38,515 bases of DNA from Chitinophagaceae bacterium (GTDB taxonomy: Bacteria > Bacteroidota > Bacteroidia > Chitinophagales > Chitinophagaceae): positions 1 through 38,515 of the forward strand of contig SEAD01000032.1 of assembly GCA_004173355.1 (NCBI GenBank), written 5' to 3'. The notes under the pieces are model-generated. The model was not told the DNA's origin. It saw only the letters and a program-made list of their open reading frames with translations, and did no database searches. The position numbers were made by a program, and so were the translations under genes. Of this stretch, positions 1 through 8,337 are shown one piece after another (positions within the stretch are counted from its first letter, which is position 1; each line of letters begins with the position of its first letter).

Positions 1-2280
1 GTACGCCTGCTTGATGGCCCTTTTAAAAAAGCAGCCACACTCAATTCGAAGGTCCTGCTGGAATATGATGCCGATCGCCTGCTGGCGGGTTATCGCAAGG
101 AGGCTGGCCTGGATGAAAAGGCAGCGTCCTATCCCAACTGGGATGGACTTGATGGACACGTTGCGGGGCATTACGTTTCCGCCCTCGCACTCAACACTTC
201 TTCCACCGTTTCGCCCGGGTCGGCGGAGCGATTGCTCTACATGATCGCAGAACTGAAAGCATGCGCCGCAGCAAACAATGCAGCAGGTGGCTGGCGCACG
301 GGATATCTCGGGGCAGTACCCGGAAGCGCGAAAATATGGCCGGCATTCATGACCGGCAATTTTAAGGAATTCCGTTCCGCATGGGTGCCATTTTATAATA
401 TCCATAAAATGATGGCAGGACTGCGGGATGCCTGGCTCTATACCGGCAATAATGATGCACAGGCGTTGTTCCTTGGATTCTGCGACTGGACCATTATGAT
501 CACCAGCCAGCTGTCCGACACACAGATGCAGGAAATGCTGGAGGTGGAACAGGGAGGTATGAATGAAGTACTCGCAGATGCATTCGGCATGACAGCTGAT
601 AAAAAATACCTTGCCGCAGCAAAACGGTTCTCGCATCACCTGCTGCTCGATGCAATGGCGGCGGGAAAAGATAACCTCGATAATAAACATGCCAACACAC
701 AGGTGCCGAAGGCCATCGGATTCGAACGTATCGGCGAGCTCACAGATGACCGGCAGTACAGCGATGCCGGCCGCTTTTTCTGGAACACGGTCGTAAGCAA
801 CCGCACCCTGGCATTCGGGGGCAACAGCCGTCGGGAGTTTTTTCCATCAGCCGCCGCCAGTACCGATTTTATCACCGATGTGGAAGGGCCGGAAACCTGC
901 AACTCCTACAACATGCTCAAACTGACGGAGGACCTCTTCCGGATGGAGCCACTCGCAAAATATGCTGATTACTACGAGCGTACCCTGTACAACCATATCC
1001 TTTCAACGCAACATCCTTTACATGGAGGATATGTCTACTTCACGCCGGTCCGCCCCCGCCATTACCGCGTCTACTCTGCCCCCAACCAGGCCATGTGGTG
1101 CTGTGTGGGCAGCGGCATGGAAAACCATTCGAAATACGGACAGTTTATTTACACCCATACATCCGATTCCCTTTTTGTAAACCTCTTTATCGCCTCCACA
1201 CTGGATTGGGCAAACCAGAAAATCGGGTTGAAACAGGAGACCAGTTTTCCGGAATCCGGCCAGTCAAAAATCATCATCACGGAAGGCAGCGGATCTTTCA
1301 CGATCCTGGTCCGGTACCCGGCATGGATTGCCGATGGAAAAATGGACATCCGCATCAATGGCAAATCCTTTGCCCATGCAGGAAAACCATCTTCTTACAT
1401 CCCGGTCAAACGAAACTGGAAAAAAGGGGATGTACTGACGTTCACCCTTCCCATGACCACACGTATCGAACACCTGCCCGACCAGCCATCCTACATCGCA
1501 TTCATGCGGGGGCCTATCCTGCTGGCAGCGCGGTCAGCGGGCGACAGCTTACCGGGCCTCGTGGCGGATGGCAGCCGCTGGGGACATATCGCTCATGGAG
1601 AACGACTGCCGGTCGAATCCTCCCCGATCATCCTCGATGATGACCTGGATAATATCGCCGACAGGCTGAAATCGGTAAACAATAGCGCACTCACATTCGA
1701 ACCCTCTGGTATAAAAATGCTGAATGCGGTGCCGGTAACCCTCGAACCTTTTTACCGGATCCATGACTCCCGGTATATCATGTACTGGCTGGCACTCGAT
1801 AAAAATGGTTACCAGTCGTACATCGACTCACTAGGCCGGATCGAACAACAACGGCTGCAGCTGGAGAAACAAACGGTGGATGTGGTTGCCCCGGGTGAAC
1901 AACAACCGGAGGCGGATCATTTTATCAAACAGGAAAACAGCAATACCGGTAACCAGTCGAACGAATTCTGGCGATCTGCCGCAAACGGTGGCTTCTTCAG
2001 TTACCAGCTTTCGACCGGTGGACTCACGGACCTCTCACTCGTTGTCCGGTACTGGGGTGCCGAATGGGGCAACCGGAAATTTGAGCTCTACATCGATGAG
2101 GAAAAATTGCTGACCATCGACAATACGGGTAAATGGAACCAGTCGGCTTTTCGCCAGGAAAAATATGAGATACCCGCATCAATGCTCAGGGGAAAAGAAA
2201 AAATCAGGATCCGGTTCCAGTCCGTCCCCGGCAACACCGCAGGGGCAGTTTATAATCTTCGCCTGATAAAAAAACAGTAA
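1..2280 (+). CDS. beta-L-arabinofuranosidase, GH127/GH146 type (DUF1680), 5' truncated
   Basis: Expected to remove terminal beta-L-arabinofuranosyl units from arabinan or arabinoxylan fragments in the periplasm. The frame is open from the first base, so the true start and signal peptide lie outside the window; 759 codons are visible. The opening DGPF and YPNWDGLDGHVAGHY segments are typical of DUF1680. Numbering from the first visible codon, the zinc/thiolate active-site pattern known from Bifidobacterium HypBA1 is present: E279 in GGNSRREFF (likely acid/base), E298 and C300 in EGPETCNSYN, and the C367-C368 pair in MWCCVGSGMENHS, one of which is the nucleophile in the family. The last ~140 residues form a beta-rich accessory domain that looks like the C-terminal domain of such enzymes. 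It leads a run of arabinose/xylose hydrolases, with 19 nt to the next gene. I cannot separate GH127 from GH146 by eye. Confidence 0.9.
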   Translation, partial: VRLLDGPFKKAATLNSKVLLEYDADRLLAGYRKEAGLDEKAASYPNWDGLDGHVAGHYVSALALNTSSTVSPGSAERLLYMIAELKACAAANNAAGGWRTGYLGAVPGSAKIWPAFMTGNFKEFRSAWVPFYNIHKMMAGLRDAWLYTGNNDAQALFLGFCDWTIMITSQLSDTQMQEMLEVEQGGMNEVLADAFGMTADKKYLAAAKRFSHHLLLDAMAAGKDNLDNKHANTQVPKAIGFERIGELTDDRQYSDAGRFFWNTVVSNRTLAFGGNSRREFFPSAAASTDFITDVEGPETCNSYNMLKLTEDLFRMEPLAKYADYYERTLYNHILSTQHPLHGGYVYFTPVRPRHYRVYSAPNQAMWCCVGSGMENHSKYGQFIYTHTSDSLFVNLFIASTLDWANQKIGLKQETSFPESGQSKIIITEGSGSFTILVRYPAWIADGKMDIRINGKSFAHAGKPSSYIPVKRNWKKGDVLTFTLPMTTRIEHLPDQPSYIAFMRGPILLAARSAGDSLPGLVADGSRWGHIAHGERLPVESSPIILDDDLDNIADRLKSVNNSALTFEPSGIKMLNAVPVTLEPFYRIHDSRYIMYWLALDKNGYQSYIDSLGRIEQQRLQLEKQTVDVVAPGEQQPEADHFIKQENSNTGNQSNEFWRSAANGGFFSYQLSTGGLTDLSLVVRYWGAEWGNRKFELYIDEEKLLTIDNTGKWNQSAFRQEKYEIPASMLRGKEKIRIRFQSVPGNTAGAVYNLRLIKKQ

Positions 2281-2299
2281 TACAAAAAACTTCACAAAT

Positions 2300-4009
2300 A
2301 TGATCCGCAAGCTCAAACATCTCACCGTCCGGTTATTGATCCCGGCAATCATGCAACTCCTTGTTTGCAGTAGTCTTTTTGCGCAACAGACCGTTGTTAC
2401 CAATCCCATCCTGAGCGGGTTTTATCCTGACCCGAGTATTGTAAAGGTGGGGCCAGACTACTACCTCATCAATTCCACGTTTTCCTATTTCCCCGGAATA
2501 CCGGTGTTTCACAGTAAGGACCTGAAAAACTGGAAACAGATCGGGAATGTGATCGACCGCACTTCACAACTGGATTTTATGGGCGAACGGATAACACGTG
2601 GACTCTTCGCACCTGCTATCAGTTATCATAAAGGATTGTTTTATGTGACCTGTACCGACATCGACCATGAAGGCAATTTTGTAGTCACCGCTTCCAACCC
2701 CGCAGGGCCCTGGAGTGATCCGGTAAAATTGCCCCAGGTGCGGGGTATCGACCCATCCCTCTATTTCGATGCTGACAAGGCTTATATCATCTACAACAGT
2801 GATGCGCCGGACAACAAGCCGCTGTATTCCGGCCATCGCACGATCCGGATGTACGAATTTGATTATACCAACCTCAAAACTACCGGTGAGGAAAAACAAC
2901 TGGTAAACGGAGGGGTTGATCTCAGTAAAAAACCAGTGTGGATCGAAGGCCCGCATATCCTGAAACGCAACGACTGGTATTACCTCTACGCTGCAGAAGG
3001 TGGCACATCGGTCAACCATTCAGAAGTGGTGCTTCGTAGCAAATCCGTGTGGGGTCCGTATATCCCTTATGAAAAAAACCCGATCCTCACCCAACGCCAC
3101 CTGCCGGAAGACAGGCGATTTCCGGTAACCTCGGCCGGTCATGCCCAACTGGTGGAAGGTCCCGATGGTAAAACCTATTCAATTTTCCTGGCCGTGCGTC
3201 CGTACAAGGGTGACTATTACAACACGGGGCGGGAAACATTCCTGGCACCCGTGGAATGGATCGATGACTGGCCCGTCATTAATCCGGCACAGGCGGAGAT
3301 CAGTTACCAATACAGCTTTAACTATCCTGAAATCAAACAAAAAAACAGCACCCCGCAATCCGGGAACTTCAGCTATACCACGGACTTCCGCAGCCAGTGG
3401 GACCCATCGCTGCTCTTCATGCGCAAACCCGACAGCAGTTCATTCTCCCGCTCAGCAAAGACAGGACTCGTACTCCGGTTAAAACCGGTTACTGTCATGG
3501 ACTTTGCTGATCCCTCCTTTATCGGAAAACGCCAGCAACATCTCAACAGCACGGTGGAAACCCGGATGGATTTCGTAGCAAAAGACAGCAATGAAAAAGC
3601 CGGTCTTGTTGCTTTCCAGAGTGAGACCAATTTTTACTATTTCGCCAGGTCAAAAGCCGATGGCAGGGATATCATCCAGTTGATTCAGGGCACAAAAGAG
3701 GGGAAACAAACCGTGGAACTTGCACGGGCTCCGTTGAAAACAAATGGTGCTACCCTGTTCCTCCGGATTATTTCCGCGGGTGATACCTATTCGTTTTACT
3801 ACTCCACTGACGGAACGAAATGGACAGCACTGAAGGAAAAAGCAGACGCCACTTACCTCAGCACCAGAACGGCGGGTGGTTTTGTAGGTGTGTTGTACGG
3901 AATGTATGCGACTTCATCCGGCAAACCCTCCTCTTCATCCGCATCCTTCCGGCACCTCTCTTACAGCGGCAACGATCCCATGTACATGCAAAAACCCGGA
4001 GTCAAGTGA
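2300..4009 (+). CDS. glycoside hydrolase family 43 (beta-xylosidase / alpha-L-arabinofuranosidase)
   Basis: A 569-residue secreted inverting glycosidase acting on xylo- or arabino-oligosaccharides. Residues 1-29 are a Sec signal peptide ending LFAQ. The five-bladed GH43 propeller starts at about residue 35 with NPILSGFYPDPS. The three GH43 acidic residues are visible: D44 (general base, YPDPS), D151 (pKa modulator, GIDPSLYFD) and E216 (general acid, WIEGPHI). From about residue 350 a beta-sandwich (concanavalin-like) C-terminal domain follows, as in bimodular GH43 beta-xylosidases. The start ATG follows an A-rich leader (acaaaaaacttcacaaat) with no Shine-Dalgarno. The stop codon shares one base with the next start (TGATG), which implies translational coupling with the second GH43. 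Xylosidase versus arabinofuranosidase cannot be decided from the sequence. Confidence 0.92.
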   Translation: MIRKLKHLTVRLLIPAIMQLLVCSSLFAQQTVVTNPILSGFYPDPSIVKVGPDYYLINSTFSYFPGIPVFHSKDLKNWKQIGNVIDRTSQLDFMGERITRGLFAPAISYHKGLFYVTCTDIDHEGNFVVTASNPAGPWSDPVKLPQVRGIDPSLYFDADKAYIIYNSDAPDNKPLYSGHRTIRMYEFDYTNLKTTGEEKQLVNGGVDLSKKPVWIEGPHILKRNDWYYLYAAEGGTSVNHSEVVLRSKSVWGPYIPYEKNPILTQRHLPEDRRFPVTSAGHAQLVEGPDGKTYSIFLAVRPYKGDYYNTGRETFLAPVEWIDDWPVINPAQAEISYQYSFNYPEIKQKNSTPQSGNFSYTTDFRSQWDPSLLFMRKPDSSSFSRSAKTGLVLRLKPVTVMDFADPSFIGKRQQHLNSTVETRMDFVAKDSNEKAGLVAFQSETNFYYFARSKADGRDIIQLIQGTKEGKQTVELARAPLKTNGATLFLRIISAGDTYSFYYSTDGTKWTALKEKADATYLSTRTAGGFVGVLYGMYATSSGKPSSSSASFRHLSYSGNDPMYMQKPGVK

Positions 4010-5574
4010 TGGTTATACAAAAAATATTTACCTGCCTTGCGCTTGCAACTGCCTGCTGCGTCTCCATCAGCGCGCAGCAGGCCGTCAATCCCGTGATCTT
4101 CGCCGATGTACCGGACGCCTCAATCGTACGTGCCGGAAACACCTGGTACATGAGCAGCACCACGATGCACATGAACCCCGGCGTCCCGGTCATGAAATCA
4201 ACAGATCTGGTCAACTGGACAATCGTGCGATACGCATACGATACCCTTGCCAACATCGATGAGATGAACCTGGTGAACAACCGCTCTGCTTACGGCAAGG
4301 GCACCTGGGCCAGCTGTATCCGTTACCACAAGGGACGCTTTTACCTGTCCACATTTGCCCAGACCACCGGCAAAACGTATATCTTCTCGACTGACAATAT
4401 TGAAAAAGGAAAATGGACCACCAGATCTTTTAGTCCATCCTACCACGACCACAGCCTTTTCTTCGACGACGATGGAAAGGCCTATCTCATCTATGGTGCA
4501 GGTACCCTGAAAATAGTGACACTGAATGACGACCTCTCCGGCATCGTACCCGGCTCAGAGCGGATACTGATCGAAGACGCCAGCAAACCCGCGGGGGAAA
4601 ACATCGGACTGCGGGCCGAAGGATCCCAACTCTTCCGGGTACAGGGGAAATACTACCTGTTTAATATCACCTGGCCAAAGGGAGGAATGCGGACAGTGGT
4701 GATCCATCGCGCCGATCGGCTCACAGGCCCATGGGAAGGCAGGGTTGGCCTGCAGGACCTGGGCGTGGCACAGGGCGGACTGATCGACACACCGGACGGC
4801 AGATGGTACAGTTACCTGTTCCGCGACTACGGCGCCGTCGGGCGTATCCCCTACCTGGTGCCGGTCACCTGGACCGGCGGATGGCCGGTACTCGGGGTCA
4901 ATGGCAGGGTACCGGATACACTGGATCTTCCTGTGTCACGTGGACTCATCCCCGGCATCGTATGCTCCGATGACTTCAATCGCAATGGCCCGAAACAGGA
5001 CCTGCCACTGGCCTGGCAATGGAACCATAACCCCGACAACCGGTACTGGTCCCTCCATAAACGGAAGGGGTACCTGCGCCTGCAGACCGGCCGGATCGAC
5101 AGCAGTTTTGTAAAAGCAAGGAACACCCTGACCCAACGGACCTTTGGCCCGGCCAGCACTGCTTCGGTTGCCCTGGACCTGAAAGGCATGAAGGACGGCG
5201 ATGTGGCCGGACTGGGAATCCTCCAGGAATTCTATGGTTTTGTTGCGGTAAAAACCAGCGGCACCACAAAAGAAATTATCATGACCAGTGGAGGGTCGGA
5301 AATGCCGGCTGCCCGGGTAACGGTCCCCGCGTCGAAGTCGAGGGTCTACCTGCGCACCGACTGTAACTTCACGGACAGGAAAGATGAAGCCATGTTCTAT
5401 TTCAGTTTCGATGGGAAACAATGGGAGCCGATAGGCACCACACTGAAAATGCGCTACACACTCACCCATTTTATGGGTGCACGTTTTGCCCTGTTTAATT
5501 ACGCCACAAAAAATACCGGGGGTTATGCCGACTTTGATTATTTCCGGATCAGCGACAATGTAAAACTGAACTAA
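4009..5574 (+). CDS. glycoside hydrolase family 43, second and divergent copy
   Basis: A 521-residue GH43 enzyme. I chose ATG 4009 over the in-frame upstream 3820: it overlaps the stop of the previous gene by one base and is followed at once by a signal peptide (MVIQKIFTCLALATAC...SAQ). An earlier start would lie inside the previous gene and bury the signal. Candidate catalytic acids are D36 (DVPDAS), D147 (YHDHSLFFDDDG) and E204 (LRAEGSQLF). The N-terminal signature YMSSTTMHMNPGVPVMKS resembles the subfamily usually annotated as xylosidase/arabinofuranosidase with a C-terminal beta-sandwich; that domain spans about residues 320-520. It differs clearly from the first GH43, so the pair probably covers different linkages or substituents rather than being a recent duplication. 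Confidence 0.9.
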   Translation: MVIQKIFTCLALATACCVSISAQQAVNPVIFADVPDASIVRAGNTWYMSSTTMHMNPGVPVMKSTDLVNWTIVRYAYDTLANIDEMNLVNNRSAYGKGTWASCIRYHKGRFYLSTFAQTTGKTYIFSTDNIEKGKWTTRSFSPSYHDHSLFFDDDGKAYLIYGAGTLKIVTLNDDLSGIVPGSERILIEDASKPAGENIGLRAEGSQLFRVQGKYYLFNITWPKGGMRTVVIHRADRLTGPWEGRVGLQDLGVAQGGLIDTPDGRWYSYLFRDYGAVGRIPYLVPVTWTGGWPVLGVNGRVPDTLDLPVSRGLIPGIVCSDDFNRNGPKQDLPLAWQWNHNPDNRYWSLHKRKGYLRLQTGRIDSSFVKARNTLTQRTFGPASTASVALDLKGMKDGDVAGLGILQEFYGFVAVKTSGTTKEIIMTSGGSEMPAARVTVPASKSRVYLRTDCNFTDRKDEAMFYFSFDGKQWEPIGTTLKMRYTLTHFMGARFALFNYATKNTGGYADFDYFRISDNVKLN

Positions 5575-5625
5575 AAAACGAATGCCTGCATTCACCTGTA
5601 TATCGTGAACTATTAAAAAGAAACA

Positions 5626-7167
5626 ATGAAAAAATTACTGCTGCTGCCTGCACTGGGTTTATTCGCAAGCGCCACCCTCGCACAGGATGTCATATCCATT
5701 GACGTCACAAAATCAAAAGACCGGATCAACAAAAACATTTACGGCCATTTTTCGGAACATCTTGGCCGTTGCATTTACGATGGGCTCTATGTTGGCGACA
5801 GCAATACCAGCATTCCCAATAAAAACGGGATCCGGCTCGATGTAATCGACGCACTGAAAAAACTGAAAGTCCCGGTACTCCGCTGGCCAGGTGGATGTTT
5901 TGCCGATACCTACCACTGGAAAGACGGCGTAGGCCCAAAAGCATCACGGCCCAGTATGCTGAATGTCTGGTGGGGCAATACCAAAGAAGACAATAGTTTC
6001 GGGACAAACGAATTCCTGGATATGTGCGAAGAGCTGGGAGCGGAACCTTACCTGAGCGGTAACGTTGGCAGTGGCACACCCGGTGAACTCAGCGACTGGA
6101 TCAAATACACCACCCATCCCAACAACAGCAGCCCGATGCCCGAGATGCGCCAGCAGAACGGACGCAGCACCCCCTGGAAAGTGAAGTTCTGGGGATTGGG
6201 CAACGAAGCATGGGGATGCGGTGGCAACATGAAACCCGAATACTACGCGAATATCTACCGGCAGTACGCCACCTTCATGACCGCGGCATCCAGCAAGGAT
6301 ACGATCTACCGGATCGCCAGCGGTGCCAATGGCAGCGATTACAACTGGACCGAAGTGCTGATGCGCGACCTGCCCGCACCGATGTTCGACGCGCTCGGCC
6401 TGCACCACTACAGTGTGATCAACTGGAATAAAAAAGGATCTGCCACCGGTTTTTCGGAACAGGAGTATTTCGCCACCATGAAACAGGCATTGATGATGGA
6501 AGAACTGATCACCAGGCACAGTGCTATCATGGACAAATATGACCCACAGAAAAAGAAACACCTCGCCGTGGATGAATGGGGAGGCTGGTACGACGTTGAA
6601 CCAGGCACCAATCCTGCATTCCTTTACCAGCAAAACACCATGCGTGATGCCATGATCGCAGGGAGCAGTCTCAATATCTTCAACAACCACGCAGACCGCG
6701 TGAAAATGGCAAACCTGGCGCAGATCGTCAACGTGCTGCAGGCGGTTATCCTCACGGAAGGCAACAAGATCCTGCTGACTCCAACCTACCATGTCATGGA
6801 AATGTACAACGTTCACCAGGACGCCATGATGCTGCCTCTCAAAATCACAGGTACCGATTATGTACTGGGCACCGGGAAACTCAAAGCCGTCAATGCATCG
6901 GCGTCAAAAGACGACCGCGGTCTCACCCATGTGAGCCTGGTCAATATTGATCCGAAAAAAGAACATGTAGTGACGATCAGCGTAACCGGCACATCCTACA
7001 GCAACGTCACCGGCCGGATCCTGAAAGCATCATCGATGAATGATTACAATACTTTCCAGGAACCGGGAAAAATCACACCACAGCCATTCAGTGGTGCATC
7101 GCTGCAGGGCACTAAACTTACGGTCAGGATACCGGCCGCAAGTGTCATCGTACTTGAGTTGAAATAA
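5626..7167 (+). CDS. alpha-L-arabinofuranosidase, GH51
   Basis: A 513-residue retaining arabinofuranosidase that frees L-arabinose from arabinoxylan or arabinan fragments. Residues 1-20 are a Sec signal peptide (MKKLLLLPALGLFASATLAQ), so it is exported, unlike many cytoplasmic GH51 enzymes. The (beta/alpha)8 core starts with NKNIYGHFSEHLGRCIYDG and carries RWPGGCFADTYHW at 87-99. The acid/base is E194 in WGLGNEAWGCGG and the nucleophile E317 in LAVDEWGGWYDVE. The C-terminal beta-sandwich that usually closes GH51 is complete, ending VIVLELK. The start follows an A-rich leader (ttaaaaagaaaca). Spacing is 51 nt from the GH43 and 31 nt to the oxidoreductase, on the same strand, so one operon is likely. 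Confidence 0.95.
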   Translation: MKKLLLLPALGLFASATLAQDVISIDVTKSKDRINKNIYGHFSEHLGRCIYDGLYVGDSNTSIPNKNGIRLDVIDALKKLKVPVLRWPGGCFADTYHWKDGVGPKASRPSMLNVWWGNTKEDNSFGTNEFLDMCEELGAEPYLSGNVGSGTPGELSDWIKYTTHPNNSSPMPEMRQQNGRSTPWKVKFWGLGNEAWGCGGNMKPEYYANIYRQYATFMTAASSKDTIYRIASGANGSDYNWTEVLMRDLPAPMFDALGLHHYSVINWNKKGSATGFSEQEYFATMKQALMMEELITRHSAIMDKYDPQKKKHLAVDEWGGWYDVEPGTNPAFLYQQNTMRDAMIAGSSLNIFNNHADRVKMANLAQIVNVLQAVILTEGNKILLTPTYHVMEMYNVHQDAMMLPLKITGTDYVLGTGKLKAVNASASKDDRGLTHVSLVNIDPKKEHVVTISVTGTSYSNVTGRILKASSMNDYNTFQEPGKITPQPFSGASLQGTKLTVRIPAASVIVLELK

Positions 7168-7198
7168 GACCTATTCTTCAAAACCAAAAACGATTCAT

Positions 7199-8323
7199 AT
7201 GGAAACATTTCGAAAGTCACGCCGGACATTTATCAGGAATGCCGGTATTACCGGGGCCGCGCTGCCATTGCTTGGGCCGGTGCAGGCAATCAATGAGTTC
7301 ACCAATGCAATCAGTATGGAAAAAAAGAAAGACAAACTCGGCGTGGCGCTCGTGGGACTGGGCGGTTATGCCACCGGACAGCTCGCCCCCGCGCTGCAAC
7401 AGACCACCCATTGTTACCTCGCCGGCATCGTGACGGGCAGTCCGGAAAAGATTCCCGTGTGGCAGGGAAAATATGGCATCCCCGATAAGAACGTTTACAA
7501 CTATGGCAATTTTGATTCGATCCGTGACAACCCCGATATCGATATTATTTACGTGGTGCTGCCCAACAGCCTTCACGCTGAATATACCATCCGGGCTTTT
7601 GCCGCGGGAAAACATGTGATCTGTGAGAAACCGATGGCCATTACGGTGGAGGACTGCGACAGGATGCTGGCTGCTTCAAAAAAAGCAGGCAAACAACTGT
7701 CGATCGGTTACCGGCTCCATTTTGAACCCTTTAACCTGGAGATGGCAAGACTCGGTTCAAAACAGGTTTACGGCAAACTCAGCAGCATGGAAGGAGCCTT
7801 TGGTTTCAAGGCACAGGCGGGGCAATGGAGGCTGGATAAAAAAATGGCAGGTGGCGGACCTCTGATGGACCTGGGTATTTACGTGGTCCAGGGACTTTGT
7901 TATACCTCCGGAATGGAACCCATCAGCGTCACAGCTCTTGAAGGTGCCAAAACTGATCCCGCCCGGTTCCCGGATGTGGAACAGTCGTTGTCCTGGACCT
8001 TCAGCTTCCCGGGAAAACTGGAGGGAAAAGGAACTGCCAGTTATGATGACAGTTTCAACTTCCTCCGTGCAACAGCGGAAAAGGGGATGATCGAACTGAA
8101 ACCCGCTTATAACTACGGTGGCCAGCGCGGCACAACCCCGGAAGGGCCGATGACATTCCCGAATGTGAACCAGCAGGCCCGGCAGATGGATGCATTTGCC
8201 CAATCTGTAAAAAGCAATACCCCGACCATCGTGCCGGGTGAGCTCGGGAAACGGGATGTGAAATACCTGCAGGCCATCTATGAAGCGATGGCCTCCGGCA
8301 AAACCGTAAAGATCCCTGGCTGA
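7199..8323 (+). CDS. Tat-exported Gfo/Idh/MocA oxidoreductase (GFOR-like aldose dehydrogenase)
   Basis: A 374-residue NAD(P)-dependent sugar oxidoreductase. The N-terminus KSRRTFIRNAG is a twin-arginine signal with a hydrophobic stretch to about residue 30, which implies export already folded with bound cofactor, as for Zymomonas glucose-fructose oxidoreductase. The Rossmann nucleotide loop is VGLGGYATG (52-60); the family catalytic-lysine motif is CEKP (142-145), followed by GYRLHFEPFN and by MDLGIYVVQG in the substrate domain. Length and order match GFOR/aldose-dehydrogenase-type members. It is the last gene of the pentose-releasing operon, just before an intrinsic terminator, so a free pentose such as arabinose or xylose is a reasonable substrate, with an aldonolactone or aldonate as product. 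That role is inference; some Tat-exported homologues are glycosidases (GH109) or have no known activity. Confidence 0.85.
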   Translation: METFRKSRRTFIRNAGITGAALPLLGPVQAINEFTNAISMEKKKDKLGVALVGLGGYATGQLAPALQQTTHCYLAGIVTGSPEKIPVWQGKYGIPDKNVYNYGNFDSIRDNPDIDIIYVVLPNSLHAEYTIRAFAAGKHVICEKPMAITVEDCDRMLAASKKAGKQLSIGYRLHFEPFNLEMARLGSKQVYGKLSSMEGAFGFKAQAGQWRLDKKMAGGGPLMDLGIYVVQGLCYTSGMEPISVTALEGAKTDPARFPDVEQSLSWTFSFPGKLEGKGTASYDDSFNFLRATAEKGMIELKPAYNYGGQRGTTPEGPMTFPNVNQQARQMDAFAQSVKSNTPTIVPGELGKRDVKYLQAIYEAMASGKTVKIPG

Positions 8324-8337
8324 GCTGACGAAATAAT

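Noticed and set aside
3820-4008. 63-residue N-terminal extension of the second GH43
   Set aside because: Lies inside the first GH43 gene and buries a normal signal peptide that starts at 4009.
5944-6816. 290-codon open frame on the minus strand opposite GH51
   Set aside because: Fully antisense to a gene with all family motifs; composition (many His/Val/Phe) looks like a codon-bias shadow and no domain is recognisable.
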